From Legionella bozemanae (GTDB lineage Bacteria; Pseudomonadota; Gammaproteobacteria; Legionellales; Legionellaceae): a stretch of 51,526 nt of DNA. Where the stretch lies: assembly GCF_001648595.1 (NCBI RefSeq), contig NZ_LBAW01000024.1:1-51526 (forward strand), read 5' to 3'. The translations under genes were made by a program, and so were the position numbers. Shown piece by piece: positions 15,792-24,700 of the stretch; the first letter of the stretch is position 1; each line of letters opens with the position of its first letter. The notes under the pieces are model-generated. The model saw only the letters and a list, made by a program, of their open reading frames with translations. It had not been told where the DNA came from and did no database searches.

Positions 15792-17312
15792 ATGGGTTCA
15801 AGATCTAAGCATGCCAAAATTTCATTATTTAGTGCAACAGCACTATCTGCTACTGCTATGGTAGGTTCCGGATGGCTCTTTAGTGCTCAGTTAAACGCTA
15901 AAATTGCGGGAAATTACTCATTTCTTGCATGGGTTCTGGCAGCATTATTGGTAATGGCGGTGGGACTATGTCTCGCGCAAGTCGCATCAATCTACCCAGT
16001 GCGTGGGGCAACTGCTCGGTCCAGTGCGTTGTCACACAATAGCACTTTTGGTATGCCTTTTGCTTTTGCCAATTGGTTTGGATTAATGGTAACGATTGGT
16101 ACTGAAGCTCAAGCGACAACACAATATTTGGCTGCTGCAATTAAAAGTGATGTTTTAATCGCGGACAATGTCCTGACGGTTTACGGTAAATTATTTGCAT
16201 TGAGTATCTTGGTTATTTATTTATTTATTAATTATTTTGGTATTAAGTTATTGGCCAAAATTAATAATACGGTGACAGTAATAAAAATTCTTAGCCCGAT
16301 TTTTACTATTGTTATTTTTTTGATTATGCGTTTTGACACCAGCAATTTTACCTTAGATACAAATTCTCAATACGGAATTGGCTCTGCAATTACTGCAATC
16401 ATTTCTGCTGGGCTAATCTATTCTTATAATGGATTTCAATTAGCAGTAGCCTTTGCCAGCGAGATTGAAAATCCAAAACGAAATATTCCTTTATCAATCA
16501 TTCTTTCAATTGTAATTGTGATGTTGGTTTACATGCTGTTGCAATTATCCTTTATGGGCTCTGTGCCCCATAGTATGTTGGCAAGTGGTTGGAGTAGCCT
16601 TAATTTTCATTCGCCTTTAATTAATTTGGCAATGCTGCTTGGAGTAAATTTCTTAGCAATGATCTTAATTGCTGATAGTATCGTTAGCCCATCAGGTACA
16701 GGATATTCTTATTTAGGTGGTGCTTCACGAATGTTTTACGCTATGGCTAAAGAAGGCCAAATGCCAAAGAAAACCATTGGTAAATTACATCCTGAATATA
16801 ATTTGTGTCGCCGCTCTTTGCTCATTAATTTTACGCTTACTGCAGTATTTCTCTGGAACTCCGATAGTTGGGCCTCATTAATGGTGATTGTGACCGGGTA
16901 TCATTTAATTGGATATATGGCAGCTCCAATTAGTATGGGAGCGATTAAGCCAAGTACCAAATTATTTGGGCTAATCGTTTTTTGCATCCTTGGGGTCATG
17001 ATGAGCACATTGCCTGCCAACGATTTCCTGAAGATGAATTTGTCCATTTCAATTTTGATGGTAATTTACGGATCAATACAAATCGCACGTCGAATGAAAG
17101 TAACCACATTATTAGTATTATCAACGCCTTTTCTAACTTATTTGTGGTTAATTTATTTTTATCAAAACATTTACTATATTCTGCTTGTGTCAGCTCTTTT
17201 TTATGCATTAATTACACATAAAGAATATGTCAAATTATGTAAAGAAACCCAATTTATTGCTGATGATGCGGCTGATATTGCAGTAAATGTCGATCAAGCT
17301 CAGCGAGCATAA
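15792..17312 (+). CDS. APC-family amino acid permease
   Basis: A 506-aa inner-membrane transporter with about twelve helices. The N-terminus ALSATAMVGSGWLFSAQLNA corresponds to the unwound helix-1 substrate site of APC transporters (GSG-W/F). Further family features are the YPVRGATARSSALSHNSTFG region after helix 2, the FQLAVAFASEIENPKRNIP motif around residues 215-233 (E-x-x-N-P-x-R-x-I-P), and SPSGTGYSYLGGASRMFYAMAKEGQMP around 300-325. A Shine-Dalgarno (AAGGTAAA) precedes the ATG. It is probably amino acid/polyamine:proton coupled; the substrate is unknown. A MITE-like repeat begins 8 bp after the stop. Confidence 0.9.
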   Translation: MGSRSKHAKISLFSATALSATAMVGSGWLFSAQLNAKIAGNYSFLAWVLAALLVMAVGLCLAQVASIYPVRGATARSSALSHNSTFGMPFAFANWFGLMVTIGTEAQATTQYLAAAIKSDVLIADNVLTVYGKLFALSILVIYLFINYFGIKLLAKINNTVTVIKILSPIFTIVIFLIMRFDTSNFTLDTNSQYGIGSAITAIISAGLIYSYNGFQLAVAFASEIENPKRNIPLSIILSIVIVMLVYMLLQLSFMGSVPHSMLASGWSSLNFHSPLINLAMLLGVNFLAMILIADSIVSPSGTGYSYLGGASRMFYAMAKEGQMPKKTIGKLHPEYNLCRRSLLINFTLTAVFLWNSDSWASLMVIVTGYHLIGYMAAPISMGAIKPSTKLFGLIVFCILGVMMSTLPANDFLKMNLSISILMVIYGSIQIARRMKVTTLLVLSTPFLTYLWLIYFYQNIYYILLVSALFYALITHKEYVKLCKETQFIADDAADIAVNVDQAQRA

Positions 17313-17320
17313 TATGGGTT

Positions 17321-17502
17321 CGTCCGTATTAACCTGAATCTTCTACACATCGCTGAAAAAACAGTCCAGCTCTACTCCGACGTCCCGCGGCTTGTCCGCG
17401 GGATCCAGAAGATCTGCGTTAAAACACTGGACTCTGCGGACAAGCCGGGGGCGTAGGCGAGATGTGATCAAGAGTCAGTATTAACGTAGTGTAATACGGA
17501 CG
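17321..17502. repeat. MITE-like element with 11-bp terminal inverted repeats
   Basis: The 182-bp element is bounded by perfect inverted ends, CGTCCGTATTA (17321-17331) and TAATACGGACG (17492-17502). Inside is a second, perfect 12-bp inverted pair, CGGCTTGTCCGC (17388-17399) and GCGGACAAGCCG (17436-17447), so the whole could fold into a long cruciform. It is far more GC-rich than its surroundings and has no coding capacity. Its inner half matches the element at 201-305. It fills the gap between two convergent genes, a common landing site for such elements. Confidence 0.85.
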
Positions 17503-17509
17503 GTATAAG

Positions 17510-18139
17510 CTAACATTTTTCAGCTACAACAAAGTATTTATGCCAATGTTTCATGGAGTGACCTAATGCATCTATTTCATCACTTTCTTCTTCCTCAAAT
17601 AATTCGAGTTTAAACGGAAGAAATAACTGGTGTAATTCTTTGTAACTTAAAAATGTCATATCGGGTCTTTTATTTTTACTCCAATCATCATTTATTCCAA
17701 AAAAGGTTCCGGCAAATAGTCCGCCTGGATGTAGTGTTTTTAAAATCAATTTCCAAAATTTATAAAAAAACTCCGGTTTTAAAAAGGGGAGACTATAACT
17801 TGCGTTAATTAACTGGGGAATCGGAAGAGAAGTTAAAGACTCAAATGAAGTGACTTCTGTCTTTAGCTTATTTTTTAATGATGGGGGGCAGGAAGATAAT
17901 AAAATGGATATTGATTCAGCTTGAGAATCAATCGCTAAAACTGACCAGTCATGCTTTAACAGTTCAAGAGAGTCTGAACCGGATCCGCATCCAAGATCAA
18001 TCGCAAATTTTGGAAGGTTTAATTTATTTCTACAATGAAACAATTCAATTGCTTTCATTAAAGTTTTTCTAGGAAGAGTTTTTTGCTTTGTAATTTTATA
18101 ATAATTAACCCAATTTTTATTATCCATATTATGTCCCAT
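17510..18139 (-). CDS. Class I SAM-dependent methyltransferase
   Basis: A 209-aa Rossmann-fold methyltransferase. Motif I is FAIDLGCGSGSDSLEL near residues 45-60, followed by WSVLAIDSQAES, where the acidic residue after the second strand binds the ribose of SAM. Later are INASYSLPFL (motif IV region) and LHPGGLFAGTFFG (post-motif strand). The layout resembles TehB-type small-molecule methyltransferases. Two starts are possible: ATG 18139 without a Shine-Dalgarno, or ATG 18127 with GGGA upstream; the second looks better. It diverges from the 29-aa peptide gene, and a perfect 20-bp palindrome lies in the shared promoter. Substrate unknown. Confidence 0.88.
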   Translation of the reverse strand: MGHNMDNKNWVNYYKITKQKTLPRKTLMKAIELFHCRNKLNLPKFAIDLGCGSGSDSLELLKHDWSVLAIDSQAESISILLSSCPPSLKNKLKTEVTSFESLTSLPIPQLINASYSLPFLKPEFFYKFWKLILKTLHPGGLFAGTFFGINDDWSKNKRPDMTFLSYKELHQLFLPFKLELFEEEESDEIDALGHSMKHWHKYFVVAEKC

Positions 18140-18142
18140 AGC

Positions 18143-18162
18143 TAGTTACCAATTGGTAACTA
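18143..18162. promoter_or_regulatory. 20-bp perfect palindrome, candidate operator
   Basis: TAGTTACCAATTGGTAACTA is an exact 20-bp palindrome in the divergent promoter region between the methyltransferase and the peptide gene. A dimeric winged-helix regulator such as the HxlR protein encoded at 18822-19229 would be expected to bind a symmetric site of this size. The site sits just upstream of the methyltransferase start and 66 bp before the peptide start. The link to HxlR is inference; no second copy was found before the HxlR gene itself. Confidence 0.7.
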
Positions 18163-18227
18163 ATTGACTGCTAAATAGTGCTTTTATATTCTCGATAATG
18201 GATTTGGAACCAAAAAGGAGAATCATT

Positions 18228-18317
18228 ATGAAAGAAAAAATTATCAAAAAAATTGTTCGCGAAAAAGTATTAAAGAAAAGTAAGGGCTGGTGTGGGCCCG
18301 GTACCTGCATTGGATAA
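18228..18317 (+). CDS. 29-aa peptide with C-terminal CGPGTC motif (possible modified-peptide precursor)
   Basis: A short but convincing gene: AAGGAG lies 7-8 bp before the ATG. The first 19 residues are a highly basic amphipathic helix (alternating Lys/Glu and Ile/Val). The end is GWCGPGTCIG, with two cysteines four residues apart around Gly-Pro-Gly-Thr. A charged leader followed by a compact Cys/Gly core is what a ribosomally made, modified peptide or a small metal/redox peptide looks like. It is followed 66 bp later by a GRDP-like gene on the same strand and diverges from a methyltransferase. I know of no characterised homologue. Confidence 0.65.
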   Translation: MKEKIIKKIVREKVLKKSKGWCGPGTCIG

Positions 18318-18383
18318 TTAAACAGCATGCATCATATTGAATATAAATATGATGCATTGAATAAAACTTATCAGGTCTAAATT

Positions 18384-18821
18384 ATGTACTGTCCTAATCT
18401 TAATGAATTAATACATTATAAAAATAATAAAATTATTTCTCGATACAATAAGGATTATCCTCATGCGATAATGCACGCGGAAGATGCTTTAAGGGAGTTA
18501 ATGAAATTTATTTGGCTCTGTTTAAAACACAAGTCAGATAAGAAAAATAATCCAGAGAATGAATTACTCAACTTTACTTGTACTATCCATCCGGAAATGC
18601 GTGATATTGACAGCATGTGGCATACATTTCTTTTATTCACGAGAGATTATCATGAATTTTGTAGTAATTACCTTGGCGGGCTGTTCTTTCATCATGAGCC
18701 CATTGTAGACATGAATGACAATCACTTAGATGAATGCTATGAACACGAATTAACCTTATATTTATCCTATATATATGATAATTTGGGTGAAAATACATTG
18801 ATGAAATGGTTTGGACAATAA
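18384..18821 (+). CDS. Glycine-rich-domain-protein-like (GRDP/DUF1399-type) protein
   Basis: A 145-aa soluble protein. Its core, IDSMWHTFLLFTRDYHEFC followed by NYLGGLFFHHEP, matches the pattern D-x-x-W-H-x-F-L-L-F-T-x-x-Y-x-x-F-C ... HH-x-P found in bacterial and plant GRDP-like proteins. The invariant His, Cys and paired His residues suggest metal binding or catalysis, but the biochemical role of the family is not established to my knowledge. CAGGTCT precedes the ATG. It follows the 29-aa peptide gene on the same strand, so the two probably share a transcript. Its stop abuts the stop of the convergent HxlR gene. Confidence 0.75.
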   Translation: MYCPNLNELIHYKNNKIISRYNKDYPHAIMHAEDALRELMKFIWLCLKHKSDKKNNPENELLNFTCTIHPEMRDIDSMWHTFLLFTRDYHEFCSNYLGGLFFHHEPIVDMNDNHLDECYEHELTLYLSYIYDNLGENTLMKWFGQ

Positions 18822-19229
18822 TTATAAATTTCGTGTTTCTACAAATTTACTTTCAGCAAGCATTATCCTATTCATATTTTTCTCGGTCCATGTTGTTAGT
18901 GAATTAAGAATACTACCTAACTCTTTTCCTAATGGAGTTAATGAATATTCAACTTTCATGGGTAATATTGGAAAAGAGCACCTTGCTATAAAGCCGAAAC
19001 GTTCTAATTTCATTAATGTTTGGGTGAGCATTTTTGGAGAAATTCCTCCAATTTCACGTTTTAGTTCCCCGAAGCGAAACGTTTTATTTAATAATATATT
19101 AATGATTAAAATTGACCATTTATCACCAATTTTTTCTAACACATTATGTGATGGACATTGCTCATTATAAACAGAGAAATTTTTTTTAGACATGAGGTAA
19201 GGGCCATTAATAGAGAAAGTAGCAAGCAT
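18822..19229 (-). CDS. HxlR-family winged-helix transcriptional regulator
   Basis: A protein of 123-135 aa with the full HxlR pattern: CPSHNVLEKIGDKWSILII (conserved redox-type Cys, then the G-D-K-W motif), FGELKREIGGISPKMLTQTL (recognition helix) and VEYSLTPLGKEL (wing). HxlR regulators sense thiol-reactive electrophiles or quinones through the N-terminal Cys. The frame opens at 19229 but MSKKNF at 19193 is closer to the usual family length; neither has a clear Shine-Dalgarno. Its stop abuts the GRDP-like gene. The nearby 20-bp palindrome is a plausible target, which would place the peptide cluster under thiol-stress control. Confidence 0.92.
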   Translation of the reverse strand: MLATFSINGPYLMSKKNFSVYNEQCPSHNVLEKIGDKWSILIINILLNKTFRFGELKREIGGISPKMLTQTLMKLERFGFIARCSFPILPMKVEYSLTPLGKELGSILNSLTTWTEKNMNRIMLAESKFVETRNL

Positions 19230-19345
19230 AACGTATACATATTAAAAAAATAAGAAAAACAATGAAGTTATGCCTATGGTATATGTAAAACACCAGTTCG
19301 TATTTGAATTTTTAAAGCAAGACAGAACCAATCGGTGTTTTGAGG

Positions 19346-20923
19346 CTAAGGGGCAAGACTTCCATTCTCAGTGTGCACTTGAGGGCTTGTAGGTGTCGCA
19401 TTTCCCAAGCAGGGCTGATTATCAAAAAATCTATCCTTTCCCAGTTGTTTCACTGTGCTTGAACTGAAACTCTCCATCTTTTTTTGTTCCAATAATAGAT
19501 TAACAACTTGCGTGAGTCGAGAAACCATTTTATGAATATCAGTAAATTGCGTATACCCATAATGTGCAGTAACACGAATATTGTTAGGAGGGCGTACATC
19601 GATTTCAAATTGTCCTAATTCACTGGATTGTTTTAACAGTGTTTCTATTTGCCTGACATCGCTAATTCCTTTAACACGAAAAACCAGCATAGCGCCTCGT
19701 CGCTTAGAATCGTCAGGAGTAATCCATTCAATTTTATCACCCAAAAACTGTTGCAGGAGCGCATGCATATAACGAGTGAGGCATTCTGATTTAGCAATTA
19801 ATTTATCCCAACCAATCTGACTCATTGTTTTCATATAGACTTTTACTGGAGCAAGTGCAATAGGGGAGGGATTGCTGCATCTAAAGGCCCAGGCACCTTT
19901 TTGCATCATAATTTTGGCATCAAAATCATCGATTAATCCGAAGACTTTCTCTGAAGCTGCTGCTTTCCACCCTTGAATTGGGGGGTATTTTTCCAAATCT
20001 GTATTCTTATTAACATAAATACCAAAACCACTGCCTGCTGAACCACAAATATGTTTATAACTACAGCCCACAGCATAGGTCACAGGTAACATGTGCAGAT
20101 TTAAAATTCTATTGCCTACCGTGTGAGCTAAATCGAGACCAACGATAATTTGATGTGTCGCAATTACATCCTTTAATTCGGTTAAGATACGATTTATATC
20201 AAGACGTTGCCCTGTGCTAAATACCAGATCAGATAAATGTAAAATCTGGATTTTATCTGCGTGCATTTTGATAAATGTAATAATCTCCTCTTCGTTATAA
20301 AGTCCTTTTTCATCAGGATAAATTTTTAGGGTAAGGGATGTAGGATTTGGAGTAAGTTTATGGTCGGTAAAAACACCAAAATTTTTAGCGGTTTGAATCC
20401 CTCTTTTTAAAATGGATTCAATAACCGCCTGATCGGAAAAAAACTCTTTTCCTAAATGACAGATTTGTGTTTTTCCTGATTGCCAATCAGTTAGGGTCGG
20501 ACGGTAAAAAGTATCAATCAATCGACCTAGATTAGAAGATAAACCTTCCTGGGTATAGAGGAATTCACATGACTCTGAAAAACCGAGTATTGCCTGCATT
20601 GCTTTAATTGCATCTTCTTCAATATCGCAATCAAACCAGTTACCGCTTTGTTTGCGAGTTTCTGAAAAATGTCCTTCATGCAGCTGAGTTGCCTGTAACT
20701 TATTAATTCGATCGATTTCTTTTAAAGCAGGTTTAAATACAGGTCCTAAAGAATGACCGGCAAAAGAGGTTAAACCGCCATATTCGAATAAATCATGTAA
20801 TTTTAAAGGGTCAATAGAATCCAAATAAGCAGCATCTTTTGGGGAAAAGATATCTAACTTCTCAGAAATTAAGCGAATAAATTCATCCGAGTTAGATACC
20901 ATAGCTTCTATTAGGTCTTTCAT
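19346..20923 (-). CDS. Kynureninase-like PLP-dependent hydrolase
   Basis: A 525-aa fold-type I PLP enzyme. It matches kynureninase along its length: AGHSLGP near residue 56 (usual GNSLGL), VGLDLAHTVGN with the Asp that pairs the PLP nitrogen, CSYKHICGSAGSG with the PLP-binding Lys, PPIQGWKAA (usual PxxxGWWGH) and FRCSNPSPIAL (usual FRxSNPPI). Kynureninase cleaves kynurenine or 3-hydroxykynurenine to anthranilate or 3-hydroxyanthranilate and alanine. The protein is some 60-100 residues longer than typical, with extra C-terminal sequence. No tryptophan dioxygenase or kynurenine monooxygenase gene is nearby, so a changed substrate is possible. AGAGGGA supports the start. Confidence 0.72.
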   Translation of the reverse strand: MKDLIEAMVSNSDEFIRLISEKLDIFSPKDAAYLDSIDPLKLHDLFEYGGLTSFAGHSLGPVFKPALKEIDRINKLQATQLHEGHFSETRKQSGNWFDCDIEEDAIKAMQAILGFSESCEFLYTQEGLSSNLGRLIDTFYRPTLTDWQSGKTQICHLGKEFFSDQAVIESILKRGIQTAKNFGVFTDHKLTPNPTSLTLKIYPDEKGLYNEEEIITFIKMHADKIQILHLSDLVFSTGQRLDINRILTELKDVIATHQIIVGLDLAHTVGNRILNLHMLPVTYAVGCSYKHICGSAGSGFGIYVNKNTDLEKYPPIQGWKAAASEKVFGLIDDFDAKIMMQKGAWAFRCSNPSPIALAPVKVYMKTMSQIGWDKLIAKSECLTRYMHALLQQFLGDKIEWITPDDSKRRGAMLVFRVKGISDVRQIETLLKQSSELGQFEIDVRPPNNIRVTAHYGYTQFTDIHKMVSRLTQVVNLLLEQKKMESFSSSTVKQLGKDRFFDNQPCLGNATPTSPQVHTENGSLAP

Positions 20924-21065
20924 AAATTCCCTCTAAGTAAAATAGATTTTTAAGTGCTCATATTAATCTTTTCTTTTATGTGATTCTATGGTCGTATTAA
21001 AAATCGACTTCTGTTCAAAGGCTGATTTGCTATTATTTGAATAAGTATTTTTATGGTAATTAAAT

Positions 21066-21563
21066 ATGATTCCTTTGTTTCGATGCTGGCATTTGTCTGA
21101 TCTTGTACTTTTAATTCCTAATGTCTTGTGGTATTTAAAAAATAAGGATGTTATAAAATATGCCCTACCTACCGTTATGTTTTGGAGAGGACTTTCTTTA
21201 AGTTATTCAAATCTTTTAGAACTTTCAGATGAGAGAGGGTTAGAACTTGCTGGCTTTGATTTATACAGAGTTTCTGATTATTATCGTAAAAACCAACTGG
21301 AGAAATTAACTCCTAAGAAACTAGTAGTTAAAAATCAATTAACTATGAAAAAAATAGAGCATAAGATAAAGAAAAAATGGCTCTATTTATTAGTTGATTC
21401 TAAAGAAATTGTTTATGATTTCTTCTTTTTAGAAACTCCAAGTGACGAGATTGCGAAGCAATTTTTTGAACAATCACTTGATTTGAATGGCTTGCCTCCT
21501 AAAATTAATTCATTAATTCTCGACTTACCCAAGAAGTTTCAAGCTAAATACGATGACTTATGA
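21066..21563 (+). CDS. Degenerate IS6-family transposase-like protein
   Basis: A 165-aa open frame that aligns by eye with IS6/IS26-type transposases. FWRGLSLSYSNLLELSDERG corresponds to the helix-turn-helix region (Y-C-x-x-G-I-S-Y-R-E-L-x-E-x-L-A-E-R-G). KKKWLYLLVDSKEIVYDFFF corresponds to the first RNase H strands (G-R-W-x-Y-L-Y-R-A-V-D-S). The catalytic DET just before it is replaced by a lysine pair, so the first DDE aspartate is lost, and the protein ends before the third acidic residue. It cannot transpose. The uninterrupted frame, with its putative DNA-binding part kept, allows either recent decay or domestication. No inverted ends were located, and the Shine-Dalgarno is poor. Confidence 0.55.
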   Translation: MIPLFRCWHLSDLVLLIPNVLWYLKNKDVIKYALPTVMFWRGLSLSYSNLLELSDERGLELAGFDLYRVSDYYRKNQLEKLTPKKLVVKNQLTMKKIEHKIKKKWLYLLVDSKEIVYDFFFLETPSDEIAKQFFEQSLDLNGLPPKINSLILDLPKKFQAKYDDL

Positions 21564-21739
21564 TTCCATCAAATTCAGCCCTAAATTGCTTTTTTATGAG
21601 AAAGATGCAGATAAAAACTCACCTCAATGTCAGAATCAAGCTTAGCCATCGTGTTAAGATTTAGATAAGTTCTCCTAAGTGAATGAGTGTGTAGTTGTGC
21701 TATATATTAACAATAGGCTTATTAAATCACGGTATCAAT

Positions 21740-24700
21740 ATGCCATCACTTCCACAAGAGGTATTGATAGAAAAAGCAAGCAAATGGCAGGGACGTTTTA
21801 GGGGCGATACTGCAAGTTTTAACAAGGAGGTTACTAACGAAGGCGTTTGCTTAGGGTTAGGAATTTGGCGTTTGTATAGCACATTAACAGGAAAATATAA
21901 AGAATATGAAAAGATATTAAAACTCATTTATGATTCTGACCCTCTTGCAGAAAATATTAGCCCCGAAGTTCATCAGGCATATGAGACCTTTATTCAAAAT
22001 ACTCTCTGGTTGCATCGAACGTTACGTGTTGAAGCCGGGACGCAACAGGATCGTATGGAAGGGGCTTTGGAAGCTTTATTTGAACGGGAAGGAGAGCCAT
22101 TTCCTCTAACTTATCATCAGCAATTTGCAGGTATTATTACCGTTGAAGAACTCAAGGAAACTCTTGTAACCTATTTAACACTCGATCCGAGCAAACAACA
22201 AGGCCTAGGGTTTACTCTAAGTTGTAATAAACATTCTATATCGATAACACGTGTTGGTAATCAAATTGAAGTGATTGATCCTGCTTATGGAGAGTCCTGG
22301 ATCATTGAAATACCTCAGAAAGAAACAGCAGAAGAAAATACAGCGGCACTTAAATCGGCTGTAAGTAAAATGTTTGACGAAGCAATTTACAGTGCTTTGC
22401 ATTTTGATGAAGCAAAGTTTCAAGGAACATATACAGGGATACGTATGCACGTGTATTCGCGATTACGTGATCCAAATGCTGAAGTATTGCCAACTATTTA
22501 TCCGTCTACTACTGAATTAGTAACTTCCATTTATGAAAAAAGAAAAGACACACTGGATCAGCAGGATAATTTTACAAAACTTGATGCATTAGCCTATGCA
22601 GTACAAAACGGTGATACAAAATTAGTAGAATATCTGGAGCGAACGCTAGGAGCTGTGAAACTTGACGCGTGTAAAAAACAAGCATTTAAAAGCGCTGTAT
22701 CCTATGGGCAGCTTGAATTTGTCAGTCGTTATTATAAAAAAGAATATGTAGATCAAAACGTACTGGTTAATGCATTTTCCAACGGCGACAAGCAAGTAAT
22801 TAATTTTCTTCTTGAAAAAGGACATCGTTTTGAGAAAAAGGCATTTGACTATGCACTTGCTTATGCTGCACGTTTAGACCAAGGTTATACTTTTAATCTG
22901 CTTTTAGAATACTATGATAAATTTCACAAAGAGCAACCTGATTTAGCAAGTCCTACGGAATTAATTTATGCAGGTACATTATACAAAACTCCTACGCCTT
23001 TATTAAATATCGCGGCGCAAAATAATAGTGTTGAAGTGATACGCATGTTATTAGCCAGAAAGGTTAATTTATCATTAACCGATGAATCAGGACGAAACTG
23101 CTTGCATTACCTTACTCTTCATCAACCAGAACTTTTTGTTGACATTGCATCACGTGATCCTGCTTTGCTACTCGCCAAGGACAAATTAGGTGAGCGTCCT
23201 ATCCATCGATTATATCAAGCAGGGGGAAAGTTAAGTGAAAAAATTTATCCCATACTCATAAAAGAGGGGCACTGGTATGAAGCATATATCTTAGCGCTAA
23301 AAAATAATAACCAAAGCATGATTAAGCGGTGTCAAGAAAATATTACTTTTGCCGCAATGCTCCAGCATGAAGGGGGCGCGTCAAAAAATCGATTTGTGGA
23401 ACTTTGTGAGATAGTCAGATTTGATGATGGACGAACGGTTCCGTTTATTCAAGCATTAGCGGGTATCAATTATACGGAACAAACTCAAGATACACTTCAT
23501 AGTATCTATTTATTGGCACTCAAACAGGGTAATGTAGAAATTATAAATTCAGTGTTGCAAGTTGTTGCACCTGATCCCAATGTACTATTTCAAACAGGCG
23601 CTCTGGTTGCCTTATCTCCTTGGAAAGTGCTGACTCAACAACCTGAATTATTTGAGCTCATTGCGAAAAAAGTCGATATTAAAAAGTTAGCATTAGCGCA
23701 AGAACAATTAATCGAATACTACTTGATTGCTTTACATCATAAAAAAATCGATCTGTGTCAAGAAATTAGTGCACAAATTCTTGATAAAAATGCTTTATTA
23801 CTCAAAAGTCCACGAAGCCAAACAGATCCCTTCATTTTTTTTGAAAAGGATGAAGCTGCTTTTAATCAGTTAATCAGCTCAATTGCCCTAGATGATTTAA
23901 AGCCTGCAGCTTTAAACCCAATGTATGTATTAGGATTAGTACATAACAACCAAGATGTATATGGAAAGTGTATTAAAAAATTGAAAGAAGATCCGCTTTT
24001 TCTTGCTCACACTGATGATCTTGATTTGTGTTATCAACGGAAAAATAACGCCTTATTTAAAGAATTATTTGCATTAAAAAAGGTTAATGAAGAATGGTGC
24101 AAAAAAATATTTATCAAATCATTGTATGAAAGGAACTATGAGGTAGCAGCAGCGATTTTGGAAAAATTCCCTCAACTTGTGAATACTCAAATCGACAATA
24201 TTAATGGTGTACCTCAATATCCTTTGTGGGTGGCAATTCACCAAGGAAATGCGGAGCGATGCCAGTTTTTATTGGCTCATAATGCAAATCCCTACGAAAA
24301 AAGGCTCAGTTGTACTTTAATGCAAGAAGGGCAGAGACGTGGTCCGTTAAAAAAACTCTTCGACTCCTATGATACAAATATTAAGATCATGCAAAGTAAA
24401 TTTTCAGAGGTTTTTGACCAACTCAAAGGCAATAAATGGAAGCTAACAAAAAAATATGGACTTTTTGGTGATTATACTGATGTGCTTGTTGTAAAAATAG
24501 GAGATAAATCGGTAAATTTCCCCAAGCAATTAAAAGAAATTTTGGATATTATATTCAAAACAAATAATGAAACCAGCATACCGATATTGAAAGCGCAAAT
24601 CTCTAAGTTAATCGAAAGTATCGATTCGATTCCAGACAAGGTATTGCCTCAGCCCTTAAAACTAAGACTGTTAGAAACAATAAACTCTTCCCAACAAAAA

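Noticed and set aside
18146..18328. 60-codon minus-strand frame across the peptide gene
   Set aside because: Antisense to the 29-aa peptide gene, without a ribosome binding site, and it overlaps the palindromic operator.
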